From positions 2,444,763-2,508,762 of the forward strand of contig NZ_UIGI01000001.1 in assembly GCF_900446255.1 (NCBI RefSeq): a stretch of DNA of 64,000 bases, read 5' to 3'. The notes beneath the pieces are model-generated. The model did not search any database. It saw nothing but the letters and a program-made list of their open reading frames with translations, and was not told where the DNA came from. Below, piece by piece: positions 44,826-54,226 of the stretch. The stretch is from Buttiauxella agrestis. Lineage in GTDB: Bacteria > Pseudomonadota > Gammaproteobacteria > Enterobacterales > Enterobacteriaceae. The translations under genes were made by a program, and so were the position numbers. How positions within the stretch are numbered: position 1 is the stretch's first letter; the number at the start of each line of letters is the position of its first letter.

Positions 44826-46856
44826 CTAATTCTTACGCGCAACCAGCGTCAAAATGGAATACAACGCCACGGATTGGTTGTCCTGATTTAGCACTTCTAC
44901 CGCCCATTCCACGACACCGACCGGTTTATCCTCCGCCGTTTTTTGCGGTTTGGCCGTTTTGCGCTTACATGTCAGGCGCACCTGAATGGTATCGCCGATT
45001 TTGACCGGCTCGATAAAGCGCAGGTTTTCCATCCCGTAGTTGGCGATGACTGGCCCTACGCCAGGGTCGACGAACAGCCCGGCGGCGGCAGACACCACAA
45101 AGTAACCGTGGGCCACGCGCTCGCCAAAGAACGACTCTGCCGCGCCGATTTTATCGACATGCGCGTAGAAATGGTCGCCGCTGAGGTTGGCGAAATTGAC
45201 AATATCGGCTTCGGTAATGGTGCGGCGGGCGGTCAGCAAACTCTCGCCAATGACCAGCTCTTCAAAATGTTTACGGAAAGGATGAACCGGATCTTCTTTG
45301 ACTGCCGCGCCATAGCTCCACTGTTTGCTCACGGCGGCCAGCATAGAAGGGCTGCCCTGAATCGCTGTGCGTTGCATGTAATGTTTTACCGCCCGCAGGC
45401 CGCCTAACTCTTCACCGCCGCCCGCGCGGCCTGGCCCGCCGTGCACCAGCATCGGTAGCGGAGAACCGTGCCCGGTAGATTCCACTGACGACTCCTGATT
45501 CAGCACCTGAATACGCCCGTGAGCACGCGCCGCACCGAGAATAAACTGACGGGCAATGTCACCATCCGCCGTCACCAACGTTCCGACAAGGCTACCCTGG
45601 CCTGCACGCGCCAGCGCCATCGCATGTTCGCCATCGTGATAAGGCATGACGGTGGCGACCGGGCCGAAGGCTTCGAGTTCATGTACGGTGGGTGTTTCAC
45701 CCGGTTGCTGGCATAACAATAACGTCGGCGGGAAGAATGCCCCAGCGCGTGTGGTATCGGCTTTTCCACCCACAACCACCTGGCAGCCAGCCGCGATCAG
45801 CTGATCCACTTTGTTTTGCACATCATCACGCTGTTCGAGACTGACCAACGCGCCCATTTTCACGCCTTCCTGCGCCGGGTCGCCGGGCTGGATTTTTTCA
45901 AGTTTTGCCTTCAGCGCCTGAGTCACATTCTCCAGTTGCGCCTGCGGAACGATAATCCGGCGGATAGCGGTACACTTTTGCCCGGCTTTGGCCGTCATTT
46001 CGCGAACGATTTCGCGAATGAACAGCGCAAATTCAGGCTGCTCAGGCGTGACATCTTCCCCCAGCACGCAGCAGTTCAGGGAATCTGCTTCCATGGTGAA
46101 GGGGACTGAGCGGGCGATAATATTTGGGTGACAACGTAACTTTTGGCCGGTCTGTGCGGAACCGGTAAACGTCACCACGTCCTGCTCGTCGAGCAAATCA
46201 AACAGGTTAGCCACGCCACCGCTAATCAGGCTGATCGCACCTTCCGGCACCAGCCCGGAATCGACAATAGATTTCACCATCGCGTGAGTTAACTGAGCGC
46301 TGGACGTACCTGGTTTTATCATCGCAGGCATTCCCGCAAGCCAGGTCGGCGCCAGTTTTTCTAACATGCCCCAGCACGGGAAGTTGAAGGCGTTGATATG
46401 CAATGCCACGCCGGATTTTGACGTCAGCACATGGCGAGCGGCAAAACCGCCTTGTTTCGACAGCGGGATCATTTCGTCTTCAGGCCACAACACGTCGTCC
46501 GGTAATTCGCGGTTCCCCATTCCGGCATAGGCGAACAGCGTGCCAATTCCGCCTTCGATATCCACCCAACTGTCAGCGCGTGTCGCACCCGTCTGGTAAG
46601 AAACCTCGTAAAACGACTCTTTGTTTGCCAGCAGATGTTTCGCCACTGCTTTGAGCAGGGCGGCGCGCTGCACGAAGGTCATGGCGCGTAAAGCTTTGCC
46701 ACCGTTGTCGATGGCATAACGACGAGCCAGCGCCATATCCAGTCCTTCGCTCGTCACCTGGTACAACGCTTCGCCGCTAATTGCATGATTTATCGTGCGT
46801 TCTTTGCCATGACCCATCAGCCATTGGCCCGAAAGATAACTGGTTAACTGCTGCAT
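44826..46856 (-). CDS. paaZ: Oxepin-CoA hydrolase / 3-oxo-5,6-dehydrosuberyl-CoA semialdehyde dehydrogenase PaaZ
   Basis: Bifunctional ring-opening enzyme: an N-terminal NADP aldehyde dehydrogenase domain (~1-510) and a C-terminal MaoC-type hydratase (~530-675; [17 protein letters not shown]). Catalytic segments include the Glu in MEADSLN and the Cys in [11 protein letters not shown]. 676 residues from the ATG at 46856, chosen because GAGGTGTG precedes it; an ATG four codons upstream contains this site. Transcribed divergently from paaA-K, as in E. coli. Confidence 0.96.
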   Translation of the reverse strand: MQQLTSYLSGQWLMGHGKERTINHAISGEALYQVTSEGLDMALARRYAIDNGGKALRAMTFVQRAALLKAVAKHLLANKESFYEVSYQTGATRADSWVDIEGGIGTLFAYAGMGNRELPDDVLWPEDEMIPLSKQGGFAARHVLTSKSGVALHINAFNFPCWGMLEKLAPTWLAGMPAMIKPGTSSAQLTHAMVKSIVDSGLVPEGAISLISGGVANLFDLLDEQDVVTFTGSAQTGQKLRCHPNIIARSVPFTMEADSLNCCVLGEDVTPEQPEFALFIREIVREMTAKAGQKCTAIRRIIVPQAQLENVTQALKAKLEKIQPGDPAQEGVKMGALVSLEQRDDVQNKVDQLIAAGCQVVVGGKADTTRAGAFFPPTLLLCQQPGETPTVHELEAFGPVATVMPYHDGEHAMALARAGQGSLVGTLVTADGDIARQFILGAARAHGRIQVLNQESSVESTGHGSPLPMLVHGGPGRAGGGEELGGLRAVKHYMQRTAIQGSPSMLAAVSKQWSYGAAVKEDPVHPFRKHFEELVIGESLLTARRTITEADIVNFANLSGDHFYAHVDKIGAAESFFGERVAHGYFVVSAAAGLFVDPGVGPVIANYGMENLRFIEPVKIGDTIQVRLTCKRKTAKPQKTAEDKPVGVVEWAVEVLNQDNQSVALYSILTLVARKN

Positions 46857-46898
46857 CTCACACCTCATTAAGTATTACGTTTAATGCAATCAATGTTT

Positions 46899-46917
46899 GA
46901 TTTGTGAATCATAAAAA
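46899..46917. promoter_or_regulatory. PaaX-type site (TGATTC core) near paaZ
   Basis: GTGAATCATAA (core TGAATCA at 46905-46911; reverse complement contains TGATTC) lies ~50 bp before the paaZ start. The PaaX consensus contains TGATTC; related cores occur at 47089, 47123 and 56902. Confidence 0.5.
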
Positions 46918-47013
46918 TCAAGCTGTAATTTAATAATTTGTTAACAATGTGATTGAGTGTGGTTTTGGTGATTTTCATATCGGTATGTTTAATAACGATT
47001 TATGAAAATATAT

Positions 47014-47029
47014 CGTGATAACGCTCACA
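47014..47029. promoter_or_regulatory. CRP site in the paaZ-paaA divergent region
   Basis: CGTGA-TAACGC-TCACA matches the CRP consensus TGTGA-N6-TCACA in 9 of 10 arm bases. It lies ~115-130 bp before paaA. The E. coli paa promoters are CRP-dependent. Confidence 0.7.
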
Positions 47030-47088
47030 AAGCGTACGTGTTATTTTTGCTGTTTTAGTTAACTTATCTGTAACTTTTAATCATTAAG

Positions 47089-47128
47089 TGATTCACATAA
47101 ACCGATTATGTGAGTCTAAATTGAATCA
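47089..47128. promoter_or_regulatory. Opposed PaaX-type half sites before paaA
   Basis: TGATTC (47089-47094) and GAATCA (47123-47128) face each other across 28 bases just before the paaA ribosome site. Together they resemble the PaaX operator at the catabolic promoter. Confidence 0.55.
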
Positions 47129-47142
47129 TAAAAGGTGATGAC

Positions 47143-48072
47143 GTGACTGAACAACACCGCTTTGATGAGCGAATCGCACAGGAAATTGCGATTGAAGCGC
47201 AGGACTGGATGCCGGACGAATACCGTAAAACGTTGATTCGCCAGATTGGGCAACACGCACATTCCGAGATTGTGGGCATGTTGCCTGAGGGCAACTGGTT
47301 GACGCGTGCACCGAGCCTGAAACGTAAAGCGATTTTGCTGGCGAAGGTGCAGGACGAAGCCGGGCACGGGCTTTATCTGTATAGCGCGGCGGAAACGCTG
47401 GGTTGTGCGCGGGAAGACATCTACCAAAAGATGCTCGACGGAAAAATGAAATATTCCTCGATCTTCAATTATCCCACGCTGAACTGGGCCGACATTGGCG
47501 TGATCGGCTGGCTGGTTGATGGCGCGGCCATTGTTAATCAGGTCGCGCTGTGCCGCACCTCTTACGGCCCGTATGCCAGGGCGATGGTGAAAATCTGTAA
47601 GGAAGAGAGTTTCCACCAACGTCAGGGGTTTGAAGCCTGCATGGTTCTGGCACAGGGAAGCGATGAACAACGCCAGATGTTGCAGGACGCAATCAACCGT
47701 TTCTGGTGGCCAGCACTCATGATGTTTGGCCCCAACGACGACAACTCGCCGAACAGCGCCCAAAGCCTGGCGTGGAAAATCAAACGTTTTGGCAATGACG
47801 AACTGCGCCAGCGTTTTGTCGACAACACCGTGCCACAGGTGGAAATGCTCGGCATGACGGTTCCAGATAACGATCTGCGTTTCAACGAAGCCACCGCTCA
47901 TTACGAGTTCGGTGAAATCGACTGGGAAGAATTTAACGAAGTGATCGCCGGTCGTGGACTGTGTAACGAAGAGCGCCTGGCCGCCAAGCGTAAAGCTTGG
48001 GAAGAGGGGGCATGGGTTCGTGAAGCGGCGCTGGCTTACGCAGAAAAGCAACATGCGCAAAAAGTCGCATAA
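47143..48072 (+). CDS. paaA: 1,2-Phenylacetyl-CoA epoxidase, catalytic subunit PaaA
   Basis: Di-iron oxygenase subunit that epoxidises the ring of phenylacetyl-CoA. 309 residues, as in E. coli. Iron-binding helices carry [17 protein letters not shown] (~residues 68-84) and [18 protein letters not shown] (~152-169). Starts with GTG behind AAAGGTGAT. A REP element separates it from paaB, so it may be present in excess or cut off from the rest of the transcript. Confidence 0.97.
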   Translation: MTEQHRFDERIAQEIAIEAQDWMPDEYRKTLIRQIGQHAHSEIVGMLPEGNWLTRAPSLKRKAILLAKVQDEAGHGLYLYSAAETLGCAREDIYQKMLDGKMKYSSIFNYPTLNWADIGVIGWLVDGAAIVNQVALCRTSYGPYARAMVKICKEESFHQRQGFEACMVLAQGSDEQRQMLQDAINRFWWPALMMFGPNDDNSPNSAQSLAWKIKRFGNDELRQRFVDNTVPQVEMLGMTVPDNDLRFNEATAHYEFGEIDWEEFNEVIAGRGLCNEERLAAKRKAWEEGAWVREAALAYAEKQHAQKVA

Positions 48073-48080
48073 AGAATTTG

Positions 48081-48112
48081 TAGGTCGGATAAGCGCAGCG
48101 TCATCCGACATT
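48081..48112. repeat. REP element inside the paa operon (paaA-paaB gap)
   Basis: GTAGGTCGGATAAGCG facing CGTCATCCGACATT, same family as at 16811. Unusual place, between two genes of one complex. Confidence 0.85.
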
Positions 48113-48137
48113 TACGCCCGACTTAAAGGAAAAACTG

Positions 48138-48425
48138 ATGAGCAATGTTCACTGGCCGTTATACGAAGTATTTATCCGCAGTAAACAAGGGCTGTCGCAT
48201 CGCCACGTGGGCAGCCTGCATGCCGCCGACGAACAAATGGCGCTGGAAAACGCACGGGATGCGTACACCCGTCGCTCCGAGGGCTGTTCGATTTGGGTGG
48301 TGAAAGCGAGCGAAATTATTGCCTCGCAGCCAGAAGAACGGGGTGCGTTTTTCGATCCGGCGGAAACCAAAATTTATCGCCATCCCACGTTCTACACCCT
48401 GCCTGATGGCATCGAGCACATGTGA
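48138..48425 (+). CDS. paaB: Phenylacetyl-CoA epoxidase subunit PaaB
   Basis: 95 residues, the family's usual length. Small alpha/beta protein with LYEVFIRSKQGLSHRHVGSL at the N-terminus. Needed for PaaABCE activity, perhaps by bridging PaaAC units. AAAGGA lies before the ATG, just past the REP element. Confidence 0.96.
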   Translation: MSNVHWPLYEVFIRSKQGLSHRHVGSLHAADEQMALENARDAYTRRSEGCSIWVVKASEIIASQPEERGAFFDPAETKIYRHPTFYTLPDGIEHM

Positions 48426-48433
48426 GGCGCGAA

Positions 48434-49189
48434 ATGACTTATTCCCCGTTAACCACATACACCCTGCGCCTTGGTGACACTTGTCTGGTTCTGGCCCAGC
48501 GTTTAACCGGCTGGTGTGGACACGCGCCAGAGCTGGAAATTGACCTCGCGCTGGCAAACATTGGCCTGGATTTACTCGGCCAGGCACGCAATTTCCTGAG
48601 CTACGCGGCAGAGCTTCAGGGCGAGCAGCTTGATGAAGACAAACTGGCGTTTGGCCGTGATGAACGCCAGTACCACAATTTGTTGTTAGCTGAACAACCA
48701 AACGGTGATTTTGCCGACACGCTAATGCGCCAGTATTTGCTGGATGCCTGGCATGTCGAACTGTTTGAGCGCCTTGCTCAAAGCCGCGACCCGCAACTGG
48801 CCGCAATCGCGGCGAAAGCCATTAAAGAGGTGCGCTACCACCTGCGTTTCAGCCGTGGCTGGCTGGTTCGCCTGGGCAACGGTACAGAATTCTCACAGCA
48901 GAAAATGCAGCAATCCCTGAACAAACTGTGGCGTTTTAGCGGCGAAATGTTCCAGACCGACGAGCTGGAAATCAGTCTGGCAGAACAGGGTATTGCGGTT
49001 GACCCGCGTAGCCTGCGTGCAGCCTGGGAAGCGCAAGTATTTGGCGCTCTGCATGATGCCTCGCTGGTCAAACCGCAGGAGGCGCAATACCGCAGCGGCG
49101 GCAAGCAAGGGCTGCACACCGAGCACCTCGGCCCGCTCCTGGCAGAAATGCAGTATTTGCAACGCGCTTATCCTAATCAGCAGTGGTAG
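48434..49189 (+). CDS. paaC: Phenylacetyl-CoA epoxidase structural subunit PaaC
   Basis: 251 residues from the ATG at 48434 (GAGGCG before it); a GTG at 48422 overlaps that site. Ferritin-like helical bundle related to PaaA (NIGLDLLGQARNFLSYAAEL) but lacking a full set of iron ligands, as known for PaaC. Forms the stable PaaAC core. Confidence 0.95.
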   Translation: MTYSPLTTYTLRLGDTCLVLAQRLTGWCGHAPELEIDLALANIGLDLLGQARNFLSYAAELQGEQLDEDKLAFGRDERQYHNLLLAEQPNGDFADTLMRQYLLDAWHVELFERLAQSRDPQLAAIAAKAIKEVRYHLRFSRGWLVRLGNGTEFSQQKMQQSLNKLWRFSGEMFQTDELEISLAEQGIAVDPRSLRAAWEAQVFGALHDASLVKPQEAQYRSGGKQGLHTEHLGPLLAEMQYLQRAYPNQQW

Positions 49190-49199
49190 CGAGGTGAAG

Positions 49200-49697
49200 A
49201 TGCAAACTCTCGACGTGGTTGAACCGGCGCAGGTGCGCGAAGTCTGGCGCATTCTCGGGCAAATCAGTGACCCGGAAATCCCGGTCCTGACCATCACCGA
49301 TTTGGGGATGGTGCGCAGCGTGCGCCATCGCGAAGACGGCTGGCACATCGGATTTACGCCAACCTATTCCGGCTGCCCGGCGACTGATTTTCTGCTCAAA
49401 GCGATTCGCGAGGCGATGGAAGCCGCCCGGCATACCCCGGTGCATATCGAACAGATGTTGCATCCCGCCTGGACCACCGACTGGATGACACCAGACGCGA
49501 AAACACGTTTGCGTGAATACGGCATCAGCCCACCGCAAGGGCATGCGTGCCACGCCGATTTAGACCGCGAAGTGAGTTGCCCACGCTGCGGCAGTTTGCA
49601 GACCTCGCTGATTAGCGAATTCGGTTCCACAGCCTGCAAAGCGTTATACCGCTGCGATAGCTGCCGCGAACCCTTTGATTACTTTAAATGTATTTGA
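49200..49697 (+). CDS. paaD: Phenylacetate degradation protein PaaD (Fe-S/metal maturation)
   Basis: 165 residues, same as E. coli. N-terminal MIP18/DUF59 domain (DPEIPVLTITDLGMVRSV; YSGCPATDFL) and a C-terminal zinc-ribbon with CPRCGS and CDSC motifs. Thought to assist assembly of the epoxidase iron or Fe-S centres. GAGGTGAAG lies before the start. Confidence 0.95.
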   Translation: MQTLDVVEPAQVREVWRILGQISDPEIPVLTITDLGMVRSVRHREDGWHIGFTPTYSGCPATDFLLKAIREAMEAARHTPVHIEQMLHPAWTTDWMTPDAKTRLREYGISPPQGHACHADLDREVSCPRCGSLQTSLISEFGSTACKALYRCDSCREPFDYFKCI

Positions 49698-49704
49698 GGT
49701 TGCC

Positions 49705-50772
49705 ATGACGACGTTTCATTCGCTAAAGGTGGCGCGCATTGAGCAGGAAACTCCTGAAGCGGTTGCCATCACTTTTGCAGTGCCCGCAGATTTGCTGACC
49801 CATTACGCCTTCAAACCCGGTCAGCATTTGACCCTGAAAGCCCGTCTTGGGGGCGAAGAACTGCGCCGCTGTTACTCCATTTGCCGGGCCGAAAAGCCGG
49901 GTGAAATTTGTGTCGCGGTGAAGGCCATCGACGGTGGGCGTTTTTCGCAATATGCCGTAACCGATTTAATCGCCGGAATGGAGATGGACGTGATGATCCC
50001 GCAGGGGACATTTGGCTACCAGCCGCAGCCTGAAACCGCAGGCAACTATCTGGCGCTCGCCGTCGGCTCCGGCATTACGCCAATGCTCGCCATCGTCAGC
50101 ACGACACTGGCGACCGAATCAAACAGCCGCGTGACGCTGGTTTATGGCAATCGCAGCAGCCGCAGCATGATGTTCCGCCAGGCGCTGGCCGACTTAAAAG
50201 ACCGTTATCCGCAGCGCCTGCAACTAATCTATCTGTTCAGCCAGGAACTGCAGGAAAGCGAGTTACTGTGCGGGAGACTGGATGGTGCGAAGATCAAAGC
50301 GTTGGGCGACAATTTGCTCAACCTGAAAGGCTTTGACCGTACCTTCATCTGCGGCCCGCAAGGCATGATGCAGGAATCCGAGGCGGCGCTGCTGGAAATG
50401 GGTGTCGCGCAGCACAACATCTTCATTGAGCACTTCAACACACCAGGCACCGTGCCAAGCCTGCGCCGCCGTGAACAAGCGGCAGGCAAAGTGGTGACGC
50501 TGCGCCAGGACGGGCGCGACCGCCGCATCACCCTCGATTCCCACGACGAAAGCATTCTGGATGCCGCATTGCGCCAGGGCGCGGATTTGCCCTACGCCTG
50601 CAAAGGCGGCGTGTGCGCAACGTGTCGCTGCAAAGTGGTGCGCGGCGAAGTGGAAATGGGCGTCAATTACAGTCTCGAACCGGACCAACTGGCGGCGGGT
50701 TATATCCTGAGTTGCCAGGCGTTGCCCAAAGGTGATGACGTGGTACTCGACTTTGACGCGCAGGGGCTGTGA
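49705..50772 (+). CDS. paaE: Phenylacetyl-CoA epoxidase reductase subunit PaaE
   Basis: 355 residues, from the ATG at 49705 after TTGAGGTTGCC. FAD domain (RCYSICRAEKPG, ~residues 53-64), NADPH domain (AVGSGITPMLAIVST) and a C-terminal plant-type 2Fe-2S ferredoxin domain with Cys residues in CKGGVCATCRCKVV and ILSCQ (~290-340). Supplies electrons from NADPH to PaaA. Confidence 0.96.
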   Translation: MTTFHSLKVARIEQETPEAVAITFAVPADLLTHYAFKPGQHLTLKARLGGEELRRCYSICRAEKPGEICVAVKAIDGGRFSQYAVTDLIAGMEMDVMIPQGTFGYQPQPETAGNYLALAVGSGITPMLAIVSTTLATESNSRVTLVYGNRSSRSMMFRQALADLKDRYPQRLQLIYLFSQELQESELLCGRLDGAKIKALGDNLLNLKGFDRTFICGPQGMMQESEAALLEMGVAQHNIFIEHFNTPGTVPSLRRREQAAGKVVTLRQDGRDRRITLDSHDESILDAALRQGADLPYACKGGVCATCRCKVVRGEVEMGVNYSLEPDQLAAGYILSCQALPKGDDVVLDFDAQGL

Positions 50773-51539
50773 TGAGTGAATTACTGATTAGCCAGAACGA
50801 GCGCGTGCTCACGCTGACGCTCAACCGTCCGCAGGCGCGAAACGCCCTGAACAACACACTGCTCGAACAAATCGCGCAAGCGCTGGAAGCCGCGCAGCAA
50901 GATGAAACACTCGGTGCGGTAGTCATCACTGGTAACGCGCGTTTTTTTGCCGCCGGAGCCGATCTCAAAGAAATGGCGAGCCGCGATATGCCCGCCACGC
51001 TAAACGATCCACGTCCGCAGCTTTGGGCGCGAATCGAACGCTTTAACAAACCGTTACTGGCGGCGGTCAACGGCTATGCGCTCGGCGCGGGCTGCGAGCT
51101 GGCGATGTTGAGTGACATCGTTCTGGCGGGCGATAACGCCCGTTTCGGGCTGCCGGAAATCACGCTCGGAATCATGCCCGGCGCAGGCGGCACGCAGCGC
51201 CTGATTCGCAGCGTCGGTAAAGCGCTGGCCTACAAAATGGTACTGACCGGCGAGGCCATAACGGCGGAACAAGCGCAGCAGGCCGGATTAGTTGCCGACG
51301 TTCACCCCAGCGCGCTGACGCTGGAATACGCCCAGAACTTAGCTGCCCGCATCGCCCAACACGCTCCGCTGGCGTTGCAGGCAGCAAAAATCGCGCTGCG
51401 CCAGGCGCACGAACTCTCTCTGACCCACGGATTACAACAGGAGCGCCAGCTTTTTACGCTGCTTGCTGCCACTGAAGACCGCCAGGAAGGCATCAATGCT
51501 TTCCTCGAAAAACGCCCCGCAGCGTTCAAAGGACGATAA
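50772..51539 (+). CDS. paaF: 2,3-Dehydroadipyl-CoA hydratase PaaF
   Basis: 255 residues, as in E. coli. Enoyl-CoA hydratase/crotonase fold with oxyanion-hole segments AAGADLKEM and NGYALGAGCELAM and the catalytic Glu region LPEITLGIMPGAGGTQRL. Its ATG overlaps the paaE stop (TGATG). Confidence 0.95.
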   Translation: MSELLISQNERVLTLTLNRPQARNALNNTLLEQIAQALEAAQQDETLGAVVITGNARFFAAGADLKEMASRDMPATLNDPRPQLWARIERFNKPLLAAVNGYALGAGCELAMLSDIVLAGDNARFGLPEITLGIMPGAGGTQRLIRSVGKALAYKMVLTGEAITAEQAQQAGLVADVHPSALTLEYAQNLAARIAQHAPLALQAAKIALRQAHELSLTHGLQQERQLFTLLAATEDRQEGINAFLEKRPAAFKGR

Positions 51540-51541
51540 CC

Positions 51542-52327
51542 ATGACTTTTATTGTGAGTGACGTGCAAAACGGCGTAATGACGCTGACTCTAAATCGCCC
51601 GGAACGCCTGAACAGTTTTAACGATGAAATGCACCGCCAGCTGGCGCAAGCTCTGACGCAAGCTGAACGTGATGACACCATTCGCTGCCTGTTAATCACT
51701 GGTGCAGGCCGTGGATTTTGCGCGGGGCAGGACTTAAACGACCGCAACGTTGACCCGAGCGGCGAAGCCCCTGATTTAGGCGCGTCGGTCGAAAACTTCT
51801 ATAACCCGCTGGTAAAACGCCTGGCGGCATTGCCAAAACCGGTCATTGCGGCGGTAAACGGCGTGGCCGCAGGGGCTGGCGCGACACTGGCATTAGGTTG
51901 CGACATCGTGATTGCCGCCCGGTCGGTAAATTTCATTATGTCTTTCAGCAAATTAGGCCTGGTTCCCGATTGCGGCGGCACCTGGTATTTACCACGCCTT
52001 GCCGGGCGCGCACGGGCGATGGGGCTGGCGCTGATGGGCGACAAACTCAGCGCAGAACAGGCGCAGCAGTGGGGAATGATCTGGCAAGTTGTTGATGACG
52101 AAGCGTTGAGTGATACCGCTCGCCAGCTTGCCAGCCATTTTGCCAGCCAGCCGACGTTTGGCCTCGGTCTGGTGAAAAAAGCGCTGCTGGCCTCTGAAAC
52201 CCACACGCTTGAAGAACAGCTCGATATCGAGCGTGATTATCAGCGTCTTGCGGGACGCAGCGAAGATTATCGCGAAGGGGTATCGGCATTCCTGGCGAAG
52301 CGCCCACCCGTGTTTAAGGGGAAATGA
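51542..52327 (+). CDS. paaG: 1,2-Epoxyphenylacetyl-CoA isomerase PaaG
   Basis: 261 residues (E. coli 262). Crotonase family; converts the epoxide to oxepin-CoA and also shifts a double bond later in the pathway. GRGFCAGQDLNDR and the catalytic Asp in GLVPDCGGTWYLPRL are visible. Starts two bases after the paaF stop. Confidence 0.95.
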   Translation: MTFIVSDVQNGVMTLTLNRPERLNSFNDEMHRQLAQALTQAERDDTIRCLLITGAGRGFCAGQDLNDRNVDPSGEAPDLGASVENFYNPLVKRLAALPKPVIAAVNGVAAGAGATLALGCDIVIAARSVNFIMSFSKLGLVPDCGGTWYLPRLAGRARAMGLALMGDKLSAEQAQQWGMIWQVVDDEALSDTARQLASHFASQPTFGLGLVKKALLASETHTLEEQLDIERDYQRLAGRSEDYREGVSAFLAKRPPVFKGK

Positions 52328-52329
52328 TA

Positions 52330-53811
52330 ATGCTGACGCCACAATCAGTGATCGCCGTGATTGGCAGCGGAACCATGGGCGCAGGCATTGCGCAGGTTGC
52401 CGCGCAGGCCGGGCATCCGGTCAAAATTTATGACATTCAACCTGGCGCTGCGTCACGCGCAATCGACAATATTGCGACCGTACTAAGCGCCAGGATGGCG
52501 AAAGGCAAACTTTCTGAAAGTGACAAAAATGCCACAGTCTATCGATTAAGCGCCGCAAACAGCCTCAATGATCTGGCCGATGCTGCCCTGGTGATTGAAG
52601 CCGCCGCCGAGCAAATCGACATCAAACAGGCGATTTTCCGCGATCTTGCTGCGGTCTGTTCCGCGCAGACGATTTTCGCCAGTAACACCTCGTCAATTTC
52701 GATTACTGCCATTGCCAGCGGCGTTGAGCATCCGCATCGCGTAGCCGGAATGCACTTTTTTAACCCGGCTCCGGTGATGAAACTGGTGGAAGTGGTGAGC
52801 GGGCTGGAAACCGCGCCAGCCGTGCTGGAAAGTTTAACCACGCTGGCGCTGCGCTGGGGGAAACAGCCGGTACGTTGCCATTCAACGCCAGGGTTTATCG
52901 TCAACCGCGTGGCGCGTCCTTTTTATTCGGAAGCGTGGCGGGCGCTGGAAGAAAATATTGCACCTGCGGGTGTGATTGATGCGGCGCTGCGTGACTGCGG
53001 GGGCTTCCCGATGGGACCGCTGGCGCTGACCGATTTGATTGGCCAGGATGTGAATTTTGCCGTTACGTGTTCCGTGTTTAACGGCTTCTGGCAGGAGCGA
53101 CGTTTTCTGCCCTCGCTGATTCAACAAGAGCTGGTACTCGGTAAGCGGCTGGGTAAGAAAACCGGGCAGGGAGTGTATCGCTGGCCGCTCAACGAAGCGC
53201 TGCCGTATCTGCCCGCCGAGCCAGCTATGGCCGGGGCAAAACAGATTTGTCGCCACGGACGTGCTGCCTGGCTGAATAATCACTCATCAAGTGACGGTGT
53301 CACTGAATCTTCGCTGGAACTCGACGATGTCTGGGTGCAGGTGACTCAGGGCGAAACGGCAACGCAACTGGCAAAACGTCTGCAACGCCCGGTAGTGCTG
53401 CTGGATTTAGTGAATGACTGGCAGCGCTCGCCCCTGGTCGTGCTGGCTGCGGCGGCGAATAACCGCCCGGAAGACACCGCCAAAGTGATTCACTTCTTCC
53501 AGCAACAGGGCAAACAGGTGCTGATGATCAACGACTACCCTGGCATGTTGGTGTGGCGCACGGTGGCGATGTTGGCAAACGAAGCGACAGACGCGGCTCA
53601 GAAAGGCGTCGCCAGTGAGCAAGACATCGATACCGCGATGCGCCTGGGCGTGAATTATCCGCACGGCCCGCTGGCGTGGGGGGCAGAACTTGGCTGGCAG
53701 CACGTGCTGCGCCTGCTGGAAAACCTGCAACAACATTACGGCGAAGAGCGTTATCGCCCCACGTCCTTACTGCGCCAACGCACGCTGCTGGAGACGCAAC
53801 ATGAGCATTAA
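52330..53811 (+). CDS. paaH: 3-Hydroxyadipyl-CoA dehydrogenase PaaH
   Basis: 493 residues. N-terminal NAD-binding Rossmann motif VIGSGTMGAGIAQVAA, SNTSSISITAIA, FFNPAPVMKLVEVV and CHSTPGFIVNRVARP, then two C-terminal 3-hydroxyacyl-CoA dehydrogenase domains. The ATG at 52330 is better spaced from AAGGG than the one at 52324, which overlaps the paaG stop; the difference is two residues. About 18-20 residues longer than E. coli PaaH, the extra lying in the linker around residues 290-330. Confidence 0.94.
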   Translation: MLTPQSVIAVIGSGTMGAGIAQVAAQAGHPVKIYDIQPGAASRAIDNIATVLSARMAKGKLSESDKNATVYRLSAANSLNDLADAALVIEAAAEQIDIKQAIFRDLAAVCSAQTIFASNTSSISITAIASGVEHPHRVAGMHFFNPAPVMKLVEVVSGLETAPAVLESLTTLALRWGKQPVRCHSTPGFIVNRVARPFYSEAWRALEENIAPAGVIDAALRDCGGFPMGPLALTDLIGQDVNFAVTCSVFNGFWQERRFLPSLIQQELVLGKRLGKKTGQGVYRWPLNEALPYLPAEPAMAGAKQICRHGRAAWLNNHSSSDGVTESSLELDDVWVQVTQGETATQLAKRLQRPVVLLDLVNDWQRSPLVVLAAAANNRPEDTAKVIHFFQQQGKQVLMINDYPGMLVWRTVAMLANEATDAAQKGVASEQDIDTAMRLGVNYPHGPLAWGAELGWQHVLRLLENLQQHYGEERYRPTSLLRQRTLLETQHEH

Positions 53812-54226
53812 TGCATGGGCCAACGCCCGGGAAATGTACGCCCGCGATAACTGCGCACAGCAGATGGGCATTGAAATCCAGGAGATGGGCGAGGGTTTTG
53901 CGCGCCTGACGATGACCATTACCGAAGCGATGCTCAACGGCCATCAAACCTGCCACGGCGGGCAACTCTTTACGTTGGCGGATACTGCCTTTGCTTATGC
54001 CTGCAACAGCCAGGGGCTGGCGGCAGTGGCATCCGGTTGCAGCATTGATTTTGTCAGACCGGGTATGGCGGGAGATACGCTAACGGCGATTGCCCAGGTG
54101 CGCACTCAGGGGCGACAAACCGGCGTTTATGACATTGAAATCATTAACCAACATGAGAAAACGGTCGCGCTGTTTCGCGGGCGTTCACATCGCATCGGCA
54201 CAACAGTTTCTGGAGCCAAACTATGA
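53801..54226 (+). CDS. paaI: Hydroxyphenylacetyl-CoA thioesterase PaaI
   Basis: 141 residues (E. coli 140). Hotdog-fold thioesterase with the catalytic HGGQLFTLADTAFAYA segment (~residues 52-67). Frees CoA trapped in dead-end ring-hydroxylated intermediates. Overlaps the paaH end by 11 bp; a long in-frame start inside paaH is rejected. Confidence 0.94.
   Translation: MSINAWANAREMYARDNCAQQMGIEIQEMGEGFARLTMTITEAMLNGHQTCHGGQLFTLADTAFAYACNSQGLAAVASGCSIDFVRPGMAGDTLTAIAQVRTQGRQTGVYDIEIINQHEKTVALFRGRSHRIGTTVSGAKL

Noticed and set aside
47116-48111. 331-residue open frame on the minus strand
   Set aside because: It lies antisense to the whole of paaA, an unmistakable gene; its product is low-complexity for a protein and has no domain I recognise.
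48159-48806. 215-residue open frame on the minus strand
   Set aside because: Antisense to paaB and paaC; both sense genes are certain.
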